NCBI GenBank assembly: GCA_028277105.1
Contig: JANQHO010000158.1
Span: 1 to 60,620, forward strand
Reading direction: 5' to 3'
Source of the DNA: Owenweeksia sp.
GTDB taxonomy: Bacteria > Bacteroidota > Bacteroidia > Flavobacteriales > Schleiferiaceae
DNA: 60,620 nucleotides
Translations under genes and position numbers: made by a program
The notes under the pieces: model-generated
What the model was told of the DNA's origin: nothing
Seen by the model: only the letters and a program-made list of their open reading frames with translations
The model's database searches: none
Part shown: positions 9,340 through 17,056 of the stretch, piece by piece
Layout: every line of letters starts with the position of its first letter
How positions within the stretch are numbered: position 1 is the first letter of the stretch

Positions 9340-10065
9340 ATGCTATCTAACACTGTTGAAAAACTGATACGAAAGCTACGGCAAAAAAAATATCGCTACG
9401 AATATGGTTTGTTTGTGGCTGAAGGGCCTAAAGTTGTTGAGGAATTGATCAAAGCTGGTCTTACGGTGAAGCATCTTTTTGCCGTTGACCATACAGTTTG
9501 GGAGGCATACGGAGCCCAGTCAATTGAACGAAGAAAACTCAATGATATCAGCCAGTTGGATACTCCAAACGGGGTGTTAGGTGTTTTCGAGTTTCCCCAA
9601 TACAAGTCTTGTGAAACCAGTAAAATAAAGATAATACTCGACCGTGTCAACGACCCTGGAAATCTTGGAACAATTATCAGGACAAGTGATTGGTTTGGGG
9701 TTGATAAAATTTACTGTACCACCGGGACTACAGATGTGTTTAATGCTAAATGTGTGCAAAGCACCATGGGTAGTATAGCCAGGGTAGAGATAGAATATCT
9801 GGAAGAAAAGGAAATAGAAAAAATAACGGAAAATCACACTTTATTAGTAGCTGATATGGAGGGGATGAATATCAATTACATGAAATTTGATTTTGAAGAA
9901 GTCTTTTTGGTGATGGGAAGTGAATCGCATGGTCCATCCGATTTCTGGAAAGAAAGAGCTCAGAAAATAACCATACCCAAGACAGGGGAATCACCAGTAG
10001 AAAGTTTAAATGTAGCAGTAGCTACTGCAATAATCCTGTCACGCTTGAGCCTGCCTTTTAGCTGA
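9340..10065 (+). CDS. SpoU/TrmH-family RNA 2'-O-methyltransferase
   Basis: This is a SAM-dependent ribose methyltransferase of the SPOUT class, probably acting on rRNA. The 241-residue protein has an N-terminal RNA-binding (L30e-like) region and the three SpoU motifs: motif 1 'DRVNDPGNLGTIIRTSDWFG' near residue 105, motif 2 'VMGSESHG' near 190, and motif 3 'IPKTGESPVESLNVAVATAI' near the end. These form the trefoil-knot SAM site. The ATG at 9340 lies only 32 bases from the divergent tamL start. The 3' end overlaps the convergent DMT permease gene by 27 bases. The exact nucleotide target cannot be told from sequence. Confidence 0.93.
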   Translation: MLSNTVEKLIRKLRQKKYRYEYGLFVAEGPKVVEELIKAGLTVKHLFAVDHTVWEAYGAQSIERRKLNDISQLDTPNGVLGVFEFPQYKSCETSKIKIILDRVNDPGNLGTIIRTSDWFGVDKIYCTTGTTDVFNAKCVQSTMGSIARVEIEYLEEKEIEKITENHTLLVADMEGMNINYMKFDFEEVFLVMGSESHGPSDFWKERAQKITIPKTGESPVESLNVAVATAIILSRLSLPFS

Positions 10066-10923
10066 TCGCCTTTTGATCCAGGATTTGTAGATCACATTCA
10101 GGATAACCCCAGACAGTACCAGCATAATCCCAAAAAGAGCGAGATAAGAGTATTCCACCCCAAAGATGAAAAAATCAAAGCCAAGGGCGAAAATAATACC
10201 CAGGTATTTAAAGCTGGCAATCTCGTTGATCTCAGCCGCCTGTAAGGCTTTGGTCATGTAAACCTGAGCGATCTGGGTTAAAATACCCATTAAAACAAGC
10301 AATAGCCATTCCCAACCTATGGGGGTTACCCAGTTAAACAAACTTACAATAGCCATAAGCGGAGTAGCGATCAGGGGAAAATAAAAGACTACAACCACAG
10401 GATGATCGGTGTCTTTGAGTTTACGGATACAAATGTAGGCCAGCCCGGCAAAGATAGAAGAGGTGATCCCCAGTAAGAGCAGGTTGGTAGTAATATTGGG
10501 ATCAAAGCCTTTAATAAGGGCAATGCCGCCAAAAGATAAAGCAAAGAAAAACCATTGAAGGTGTTTCACTTTTTCGCCAAGAAAAAAAATGCCAAAAAGG
10601 GTGGTAAAAATAGGAGAGAGGTATTGTATAGTAATGGCCGAGCCCAGAGGTAGCTTCTGTAGGGTATAAAAAAATATAGAAAGCGCGGTAACCCCAAAAA
10701 CACCTCTGAGGACAAGGTAAGTTTTGTTGTTGCCAAAAGGACTGATATGTCTACGCCACAAAAAGAGCAGGCTGAGGGTGAGTGAAACCAGGGAGCGAAA
10801 AAGTACCAGCTCGGTAGCTGGTAAGCGATGCAGGTATTTTACCGTTAGGTTCATCAGTGAAAAGCCCAGCACTGATATAAGCATAAAGCCAAAGGCTTTG
10901 TTGATCTTTAGATCTTTCCCCAT
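10039..10923 (-). CDS. EamA/DMT-family membrane permease
   Basis: This is a drug/metabolite transporter superfamily protein of 294 residues with about ten hydrophobic helices and two EamA repeats (about 8-140 and 150-280). Typical family text includes 'LFRSLVSL' after helix 2, 'ALSIFFYTLQKLPLGSA' and 'YLSPIFTTLFGIFFLGEKV' near the end of repeat 1. The C-terminal tail is Lys/Arg rich and presumably cytoplasmic. The substrate is unknown; relatives export metabolites or amino acids. It starts with ATG and stands alone. Its 3' end overlaps the convergent methyltransferase gene by 27 bases. Confidence 0.9.
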   Translation of the reverse strand: MGKDLKINKAFGFMLISVLGFSLMNLTVKYLHRLPATELVLFRSLVSLTLSLLFLWRRHISPFGNNKTYLVLRGVFGVTALSIFFYTLQKLPLGSAITIQYLSPIFTTLFGIFFLGEKVKHLQWFFFALSFGGIALIKGFDPNITTNLLLLGITSSIFAGLAYICIRKLKDTDHPVVVVFYFPLIATPLMAIVSLFNWVTPIGWEWLLLVLMGILTQIAQVYMTKALQAAEINEIASFKYLGIIFALGFDFFIFGVEYSYLALFGIMLVLSGVILNVIYKSWIKRRSAKRQAQA

Positions 10924-11036
10924 TGAAGCGGCAAAAGTGAGGAATATTGCTTGTTTTACATGGATTTATAAAGTTTAATGGGTAATAGACTCATAGTTAT
11001 TAGCTATGCAAATACGGCAAAGAATTGTTAGATATA

Positions 11037-11732
11037 TTAAAAAGGTATTTCCTTCTTATCTCTGAAAAATTTACCCGAAGGGCCACCGGAGGGCAGTAGT
11101 GCAGCCCATACAATGGTTTCGGCCCCTTTTTCCAGGGAGCGGGGAGCTTCTGAACCTCCCATATCGGTGCGCACCCAGCCCGGACAAACGGAATTTACCA
11201 GTATATCGTGCCGGCTTAACTCATCTGCGAGTTTAAGGGTGAGCGCGTTGAGGGCAGCTTTAGAGATGCCGTACCCGGGTGTGCCACCTTTCATGCCTTC
11301 CAGAGCACCAGCACCACTGCTTACGTTTACGATACGGCCGTAATTGTGTTTCTGCATCAATGGGATAAAGGCCAGGGCCATCCGCCAGGGCCCTATCAAA
11401 TTGGTGTTAATGGTATCCTGTACATTTTCCAGGTCGGCATTGAGAGTGTTTTGCCAGGTATCGTAATTGATGCCAGCATTATTCACCAATATATCCAGCC
11501 TGCCAAACTCTTTTTCCACATAGTCCTTAATGGCATTTACACTTTGGTTATTGGTAATGTCCAGTTGGTGATAATACACATTCTCGGGCATGCTTAACAG
11601 GACTTTTTTTCCATCTTCCGGTTTGCGGCTGGTAAGAATAACGGTAAAACCCTCTTGAGCTAATTGCTTTACAACTGCCAGACCAATTCCCCGGTTCGAT
11701 CCGGTTACCAGAGCTGTTTTATGATCTTTCAT
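11037..11732 (-). CDS. SDR-family NAD(P)-dependent oxidoreductase
   Basis: This is a 231-residue classical short-chain dehydrogenase. The cofactor motif TGSNRGIG is at 10-17, NNAG at 84-87, the catalytic serine at 138/139, and YxxxK at Y154/K158, followed by 'VNSVCPGWVRTDMGG'. The arginine after the first strand ('TSRKPED') suggests a preference for NADP(H). It is the last gene of a minus-strand group: AraC regulator, NTF2-like protein, alpha/beta hydrolase, SDR. In that setting a role in detoxifying or reducing a small carbonyl compound is plausible but inferred. The protein is intact. Confidence 0.92.
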   Translation of the reverse strand: MKDHKTALVTGSNRGIGLAVVKQLAQEGFTVILTSRKPEDGKKVLLSMPENVYYHQLDITNNQSVNAIKDYVEKEFGRLDILVNNAGINYDTWQNTLNADLENVQDTINTNLIGPWRMALAFIPLMQKHNYGRIVNVSSGAGALEGMKGGTPGYGISKAALNALTLKLADELSRHDILVNSVCPGWVRTDMGGSEAPRSLEKGAETIVWAALLPSGGPSGKFFRDKKEIPF

Positions 11733-11802
11733 TTTATACTTTCGGTGTTAACTGAAATTGGCGAATAGCAAATGTTTAATGCTATCCGCCATTAAATCTA
11801 AA

Positions 11803-12831
11803 TTAAAGCTTTTGGTCAAACCATTTTTTGGCTTCTGAAACTGATTCATTGACTTCTGCTTCCTGGTCGTAGTAGCTAAATTGGTGGTAGGGGGATTCGA
11901 GTTCCGTTTCCATCCAAAAAAGCTTTTTGTCATTTGTTGCTATTTGCTCAAAATAATTTTTGGTGTATTGTGGTAAAACCGCTCCATCCGAATGGATCAT
12001 CAGGGTAGGGGCGGTTAATTTTGAAGCGCTAGGCATAGGATCGGTCGTAAGCCAGTCTTCCCAAGACATTACCGCAAAGCGGTCGGCACTCCACTCCGGG
12101 ATAGCACCCCTCTCAGGGTTGAGATAGTAATCATAAGGGCCATACATAGCGGCCGATTCATCTGTGGTTGAAATAGTGGGAATATATTCTGTCAGCCCGG
12201 ATTCAGAGTAGTTTTTCTTGGCCTTCTGCGCGGCATCAATCTTAACCTTCACACCTGCTTCGCCTCCGTAAAAAAGCTTCACCGCTTCGGCATCGTGTAA
12301 CCAGGAAGCTGTAGTTACAACAGATCGGATTCTCTTGTCTTCAGAAGCTGCCATAAGCGTGTACATAGCTCCGGCACATACACCGAATGCTCCTATTTTA
12401 GCCTTGTTTACTTCCGGTAAATTCTCCAGGTAGGTTACTGCATTTTCTATATCGGTTTTTTTCAGGGAGGGATTTTCATAAAAGCGGGGTTCCCCTTCGC
12501 TTTCCCCGAAATTCCTGAAATCAAAAGCCAGGGTTATATATCCTTCGCGTGCCAGTTTTTCAGCATATAACCCAGCCATTTGCTCTTTTACAGTAGTCCA
12601 GCTACCTGAAACTACAATAGCAGGGTATTGTTTGCCTTTCTGATAACCTTCGGGATAATACAGATTACCTGCCAGCTTGGCTCCTTCACTTAAAAAATTT
12701 ACTTTTTTCATGCTTATTGATTCTTGTTTAACTTGATTTGAATTAGTATTTATTTTTTCACTCTTTAGCGCGTTGTAATTACAAGCCCATAAGACTGAGA
12801 ATAAGGTTGTTATAACTATTGCTTTTTTCAT
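11803..12831 (-). CDS. lipoprotein alpha/beta hydrolase, dienelactone-hydrolase-like
   Basis: This is a 342-residue alpha/beta hydrolase with a lipoprotein-type signal ending 'LWAC' (C17), so it is probably anchored in the cell envelope. The catalytic triad can be read: nucleophile elbow GVCAG with cysteine C152, acid D282 in 'HSDGAVLP', and H316 in 'SPYHQF'. A cysteine rather than serine nucleophile is typical of dienelactone hydrolases and some YcjY-like proteins. The oxyanion region 'VSGSWTTVKEQMAGLYAE' precedes it. A second MKK at residue 41 gives a possible cytoplasmic start, but the signal sequence favours the first ATG. It sits 70 bases before the SDR gene and 26 bases after the NTF2-like gene. 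The substrate is unknown. Confidence 0.85.
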   Translation of the reverse strand: MKKAIVITTLFSVLWACNYNALKSEKINTNSNQVKQESISMKKVNFLSEGAKLAGNLYYPEGYQKGKQYPAIVVSGSWTTVKEQMAGLYAEKLAREGYITLAFDFRNFGESEGEPRFYENPSLKKTDIENAVTYLENLPEVNKAKIGAFGVCAGAMYTLMAASEDKRIRSVVTTASWLHDAEAVKLFYGGEAGVKVKIDAAQKAKKNYSESGLTEYIPTISTTDESAAMYGPYDYYLNPERGAIPEWSADRFAVMSWEDWLTTDPMPSASKLTAPTLMIHSDGAVLPQYTKNYFEQIATNDKKLFWMETELESPYHQFSYYDQEAEVNESVSEAKKWFDQKL

Positions 12832-12857
12832 GTTTGTGTAAATTGTTTTTTTGAGTT

Positions 12858-13361
12858 CTATTTTTTGTCCGTTTTGACTGATAACATGGCCTTTTCGACC
12901 AGAGAGGTATTGCCGGATTGGTATTTGAAATGGAATGTCATTTGACTAATTTTCCAAGTATCCTCCGGATCTTTTAACAGCTCAAAATCATAAGAACCTA
13001 CTACTGTCCACAGATCGTTATCGAGATAATGGGTAGCAGTACCGTAACAGAATGTCTGGGCCTTATCACGCTCTATTGTGATTAAAAAATTACCCAATTG
13101 ATGATGGGTACTTTCAAAACCGGGAAGGATAGATTGCCAACTGGAGATAATTTCTCCTGGTGTCAATTCCGTAGCTGGCTCTCCCGACATGGAGGAATAG
13201 TCGAGTACTACTTCTGAAGCAAAACACTCTTCTGCCTTTTCCCAGTTTCTTTGGTCGGTGGCAACAAAAAGTTGCGTTACTATCTGCCTGATGTCTTCCA
13301 TTTTCTGTGCTTTTAGAGTTAATGAGAGTATGGTTATTATTCCAAGTGCTAATGATCTCAT
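12858..13361 (-). CDS. secreted NTF2-like (SnoaL-type) protein
   Basis: This is a 167-residue protein with a short signal peptide ('ALGIITILSLTLKAQ') followed by a single NTF2-fold domain. The fold is suggested by the opening helix 'IRQIVTQLFVATDQRNWEKAEECFASEVVLDY' split by the usual turn, and by closing strands 'TWKISQMTFHFKYQSG'. Such cone-shaped domains bind small hydrophobic ligands or act as isomerases. No clear catalytic Asp/His pair can be assigned. It is the first gene after the AraC regulator on the minus strand and is likely co-transcribed with the hydrolase. The ligand is unknown. Confidence 0.78.
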   Translation of the reverse strand: MRSLALGIITILSLTLKAQKMEDIRQIVTQLFVATDQRNWEKAEECFASEVVLDYSSMSGEPATELTPGEIISSWQSILPGFESTHHQLGNFLITIERDKAQTFCYGTATHYLDNDLWTVVGSYDFELLKDPEDTWKISQMTFHFKYQSGNTSLVEKAMLSVKTDKK

Positions 13362-13443
13362 GATGCTTTGTTTTTTGTTCTGAACAAAGGTCAGAAGCTA
13401 GGAACGGGGCGGATTTATGAAATCAAAGCGAGAAGTAGGAATT

Positions 13444-14364
13444 TCAAAGAATAGCTTGTTGGCGGTAGGTAAGCGGGGTTATTTGGGTATGTTTTTTAAA
13501 GAAAGCGCTGAAACTGTTGGGAGAATCAAAGTAAAGGGTGTAGGCGATTTCCTTAACACTCATATCAGTTTGGGCAAGGTAGGATTTAGCCAATTGCAGT
13601 AAATGGCTGTGGATGTGATTTAGAGCTGTTAATCCTGTAAGACTCTTTACTACGGCATTTAAATAATTGGGGTGAACATTCAGCTTTTGGGCATAGTAGC
13701 TGGTAGAGTGAAGGTTTGAGAATGTTTCCAGCTTAGTGTTGGGATAAAAACTGGTTTGGATGAGGGTTTGGTAGCGGGTTAGTAGTTTCAGATCAGCAGC
13801 TTTTAATTCCTGTTCGGCCTCTACCAGATCGACCTGCCTGGAAAAATAACGCTTTACATAACTGAACAGGAGCAGTACACTAGCCTCTATTAATTGGAAT
13901 TTATCTTCGTTAGAGCCGTGGTATTCCTGCCATATATTTCTATAAATACTCAGAATGTTTTCCAGGTCATTTTCTTCTATTTCAAAGGGAAGGGACTTGT
14001 CTATTTTCAGGAATGGAAAGTCTTCCAGCAGTTTAGAAAAGTAGTTGGACTGGGCGATAAAATCCTGGGTAAACATGAGGTAAAAACCTTGCCAGTCGGG
14101 CACAATATCCCAGGAAATGAGCTGAAAAGGAGAGTTGAAAAAAATGGTTGATCCACTGGGGAAATCGGTATGATGGCCGGTAATAGCTTTTCCCTGGCCT
14201 TCGGATTTTATGGCTATAGCGTAAAATTCATGCCGGAAAGGCGGCATTTCATTTACAACGGAAGGCATGTTTTCCTCAAAGCTCCGGATATCAAAATGTG
14301 GATGCCTGGGTGGAGGAATACGAATGGCTTTGCAATAATCGGCTATGGTTTTGAAGTGCTTCAT
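13444..14364 (-). CDS. AraC-family transcriptional regulator
   Basis: This is a 306-residue regulator with an N-terminal cupin-like sensing region (about 1-160) and a C-terminal two-helix-turn-helix AraC domain (about 205-306). The domain includes 'YYAQKLNVHPNYLNAVVKSLTG' split over the first HTH, and 'VKEIAYTLYFDSPNSFSAFFKKHTQITPLTYR' over the second. It lies upstream of the NTF2-like, hydrolase and SDR genes on the same strand, with 82 bases between it and the first of them, and likely controls them. It starts 12 bases after the corA stop, so some transcription from corA may also reach it. The inducer is unknown. Confidence 0.92.
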   Translation of the reverse strand: MKHFKTIADYCKAIRIPPPRHPHFDIRSFEENMPSVVNEMPPFRHEFYAIAIKSEGQGKAITGHHTDFPSGSTIFFNSPFQLISWDIVPDWQGFYLMFTQDFIAQSNYFSKLLEDFPFLKIDKSLPFEIEENDLENILSIYRNIWQEYHGSNEDKFQLIEASVLLLFSYVKRYFSRQVDLVEAEQELKAADLKLLTRYQTLIQTSFYPNTKLETFSNLHSTSYYAQKLNVHPNYLNAVVKSLTGLTALNHIHSHLLQLAKSYLAQTDMSVKEIAYTLYFDSPNSFSAFFKKHTQITPLTYRQQAIL

Positions 14365-14376
14365 TTAGGCCAGTTT

Positions 14377-15441
14377 TTACAGCCATTTCTTACGCCTGAA
14401 ATAAAGGAGCATGGTAAGGGCTATCAGCACGATAACTCCCCAAAAAATATAGTAACTGTATTTATAGTGGAGTTCAGGGAAGTAGTCGAAATTGGTGCCG
14501 TATACCCCGGCAAAAAAAGAAAGGGGTATGAAGATAGCGGAAAAGATGGTGAGCACTTTCATAATGTCATTCATCTTATTGCTCACAATGGAATGATACA
14601 GTTGCAAATAATCTGAAAGTACGGTGCGGTAGGCTTCAGCCGACTCAATAGCGTGGGTTACCAGGTCCATCAGGTCTTTGTAATACGGTAATATCTTTTT
14701 TTTCTTGATCATTTCCGTATCCGACTTCAAGATGGTCAGCATCGCTTCCCGGAAAGGTTTGGCTACTTTCAGGATGAAGTGAAGCTCTCTTTTATAAGCG
14801 TTGATCTCTTCGATAATCTTTTGATCCTGTTTTTCCAATACCCTGAACTCTAACTCATCAATTTTTTCACGAAGCCCCTCTATTAAATAAATGTAGTTAT
14901 CCACTATGGTATCCAGGAGGGCATAGGTGGGGTAATCGGACCCGCTTTGCCTTAAAATACCTTTGGAGGTACGAAGGCGGTACCGTACGGGATCAAAAGT
15001 ATCTCCAGCCTGTTCCTGAAAAGTAATTAACGCCCCGTCTTTTAGAATAAAACTGACCTGTTCCGTTATCACCCTTAATTGTTCTTCTTCAAGGTGGAGC
15101 ATTTTTAGAGTGATGAATACAAAATCGTCAAACTCTACGAACTTGGCCCGCTGCCCTGTATTCATTACGTCTTCCATTGCCAGTGGGTGGATTCCCAATT
15201 TCTGAGCTATTTGAGCCATAAACCCCACTTCATCCAGCCCCGTAATATTGTACCACTGCATTTTATCTGTGCTGGGGCGGGGTAAGTCTTCTTCCTTTAC
15301 CAGTTCTGTTTCTTCCAGGCTCTGTTCATTGTATTCCAGATAATCAATGGTAGGCCGCTCTGTTTTTTTAGTGCCGATAAATACCAGACTTCCGGGAGGA
15401 AGCCCTCTGTTTTCGGTTCTTTTCTTAAAAAATCTTGCCAT
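14377..15441 (-). CDS. corA: CorA-family magnesium/cobalt transporter with GTN in place of GMN
   Basis: This is a 354-residue member of the CorA/Mrs2 channel family: a large cytoplasmic N-terminal funnel, long stalk helix, and two C-terminal transmembrane helices (about 292-312 and 329-348). The pore signature after TM1, normally YGMNF, reads YGTNF here (G315, T316, N317; codon 316 is ACC at 14494-14496). The following periplasmic loop 'DYFPELHYKYSYY' is otherwise conventional. The GMN motif is the main selectivity element of CorA proteins, so ion preference may differ. A -7 box lies upstream at 15477-15484. It begins with ATG. Confidence 0.9.
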   Translation of the reverse strand: MARFFKKRTENRGLPPGSLVFIGTKKTERPTIDYLEYNEQSLEETELVKEEDLPRPSTDKMQWYNITGLDEVGFMAQIAQKLGIHPLAMEDVMNTGQRAKFVEFDDFVFITLKMLHLEEEQLRVITEQVSFILKDGALITFQEQAGDTFDPVRYRLRTSKGILRQSGSDYPTYALLDTIVDNYIYLIEGLREKIDELEFRVLEKQDQKIIEEINAYKRELHFILKVAKPFREAMLTILKSDTEMIKKKKILPYYKDLMDLVTHAIESAEAYRTVLSDYLQLYHSIVSNKMNDIMKVLTIFSAIFIPLSFFAGVYGTNFDYFPELHYKYSYYIFWGVIVLIALTMLLYFRRKKWL

Positions 15442-15476
15442 AAAACAAAGCAGTATTGGGATTATTGATACATTCC

Positions 15477-15484
15477 CAAATGTA
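15477..15484 (-). promoter_or_regulatory. -7 box of the corA promoter
   Basis: The minus strand reads TACATTTG, an exact TAnnTTTG match 36 bases before the corA ATG. It overlaps an imperfect palindrome (ATACATT, CCC, AATGTAT), so a repressor site is possible. No clear -33 box is visible. Confidence 0.5.
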
Positions 15485-15504
15485 TTAACTAAACCTAACT
15501 TAAA

Positions 15505-15867
15505 ATGAAAAACAAAAGCGAAGTAAAAAAATTCAGGATCAGTAATCCTCAGTCTGATGTTTTGTTAGATGTAAATTCTGGATTTGGTCAACCAACGGAT
15601 ACTATTGTAACAGTTGATGGCGAAAAGATCTTTCAGGAATTCGGGGCAATAAAGGGTAAAAGTATTGGGAAAGCTTCTGGCCTTGAGGGTAAAGAAGTAA
15701 ATATTCACCTGATGGCTCAGGATAAAAATGACAATTCTGACAACTTTGATATTGTCATAAAAGTCTATGAAGAAAATGATAATACTTCCGCAGAAATGGA
15801 GTATAAAGGAAAGGCTTCGGAAGAAGGTGAAGTAGTAATTCTCGATTTTTTGCTCTTTGTTATTTAG
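15505..15867 (+). CDS. hypothetical protein, 120 residues
   Basis: I do not recognise this gene. It encodes a 120-residue acidic, mostly hydrophilic protein without a signal peptide. Alternating hydrophobic residues in 'VLLDVNSGFG', 'TIVTVDGEKIFQEFG', 'KEVNIHLMAQ' and 'FDIVIKVYEEN' suggest a small beta-rich fold. The last residues 'VVILDFLLFVI' are very hydrophobic. It has an ATG start and lies divergently from corA. It ends 7 bases before the next gene on the same strand, with which it is probably co-transcribed. Codon use looks like that of its neighbours. Confidence 0.65.
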   Translation: MKNKSEVKKFRISNPQSDVLLDVNSGFGQPTDTIVTVDGEKIFQEFGAIKGKSIGKASGLEGKEVNIHLMAQDKNDNSDNFDIVIKVYEENDNTSAEMEYKGKASEEGEVVILDFLLFVI

Positions 15868-15874
15868 ATCTGAA

Positions 15875-17056
15875 ATGATGAAAAAAATATTGTTTTCAAC
15901 CGCTATTTTGTTGAGTAGTTTAACAATGGCTCAGACAGAGAGTAAAGACAGCGTCCAGGAGTTCAATTTTAACTTATTGGAAACACCCTCAGACCCTGCT
16001 TTTATTATTATGGGTAACTCCAATACCGAGATTGAAGAGCCTTCCGATGTATCTGCCCTTAAAACCTCAATACTTAACGCTACTGATAATCTATCAGAAT
16101 TTCCCGGTAATTATGCCCTGAGTATAGCACCGGCCTGGCTTATTAAGGGAGATGCTATTAGCTATGATGAATATTTAAATAACTCAAAAGTAGTCGATAA
16201 CATCTGGCAAAGTCTGCAATTATCTTTTGGAACAAGCACTTTTGAAGAGAGCAGTGAAAACTACCGGAGACTAGGTGGAGGAGTTAAATTTTCGATATAC
16301 CGGGGCTCGGTAAATGAGGGATTACAAAATAAGTACGAGAGTTATTTCCAGAATTTCCACGCAGGTTTTGTTAAAACCAGAGATTCATTGCTCCGCTCCG
16401 ATTCGCTTTACCAAAAAACTAAAAAACAGTTTTTGGCTACTGATGATCCCGTTCTGGAAAAACAACTGGAATTGAAATTAGAGGAAATGCGGGAGAAAGT
16501 TACAGATGAGGTTTATGAAATGAAAAAGCAGAAGGTAGAAGAACTGGGTAATATTAAGCTGGAACGGACAGGTTTTTTCTGGGATATAGCTGCGGCAGGG
16601 GCCTGGAATTTTTATGATTTCACCAATGATATTGACAGTTCCGATATTTACCGCTGGGGCGGCTGGACCAATTTTGGCTGGCGGGATTCCGCAGCTCAAA
16701 ATAGTTTTATCGGCATGGTTCGTTATCTGAGCTTCACCAATGATCCCTTTATTACCCCTACAGAAGTTATTGACTCGCTGGATTATGAATCGCTCGATCT
16801 CGGCTTGAAGTATGTTTGGAATCCTATAGCGAAGTTTAAAATATCCGGAGAAGGTATTTACCGCTTAATGCTAAATGAGGATATGGAACATACTTACAGG
16901 TTTATGGTAAACGTATCCTACGATGTAGGTAAAAATCAAATAGTAAACCTGGCATTAGGCCGTAACTTTGAAGGAGTTTACACCAGAGAAGCAGAAGGGC
17001 TTATTTACCTGGGCTATGTAATTGGTTTTGGTAACGAGTGTAAGCTTAAGCTTTAA
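15875..17056 (+). CDS. exported, probable outer membrane beta-barrel protein
   Basis: This is a 394-residue protein from the tandem ATGATG at 15875. A signal peptide 'KKILFSTAILLSSLTMAQ' leads into a region with several Trp/Tyr-rich amphipathic strands. A highly charged helical segment at about 180-220 ('LEKQLELKLEEMREKVTDE') may form a coiled coil. Paired strands follow to the C-terminus ('FRFMVNVSYDVGKNQIVNLALG' style repeats and a final 'GLIYLGYVIGFG'). The pattern fits a Bacteroidota outer membrane barrel with a soluble insert. I cannot name a family. It is paired with the 120-residue gene upstream. Its end overlaps the convergent FAD-dependent dehydrogenase gene by 11 bases. Confidence 0.7.
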   Translation: MMKKILFSTAILLSSLTMAQTESKDSVQEFNFNLLETPSDPAFIIMGNSNTEIEEPSDVSALKTSILNATDNLSEFPGNYALSIAPAWLIKGDAISYDEYLNNSKVVDNIWQSLQLSFGTSTFEESSENYRRLGGGVKFSIYRGSVNEGLQNKYESYFQNFHAGFVKTRDSLLRSDSLYQKTKKQFLATDDPVLEKQLELKLEEMREKVTDEVYEMKKQKVEELGNIKLERTGFFWDIAAAGAWNFYDFTNDIDSSDIYRWGGWTNFGWRDSAAQNSFIGMVRYLSFTNDPFITPTEVIDSLDYESLDLGLKYVWNPIAKFKISGEGIYRLMLNEDMEHTYRFMVNVSYDVGKNQIVNLALGRNFEGVYTREAEGLIYLGYVIGFGNECKLKL

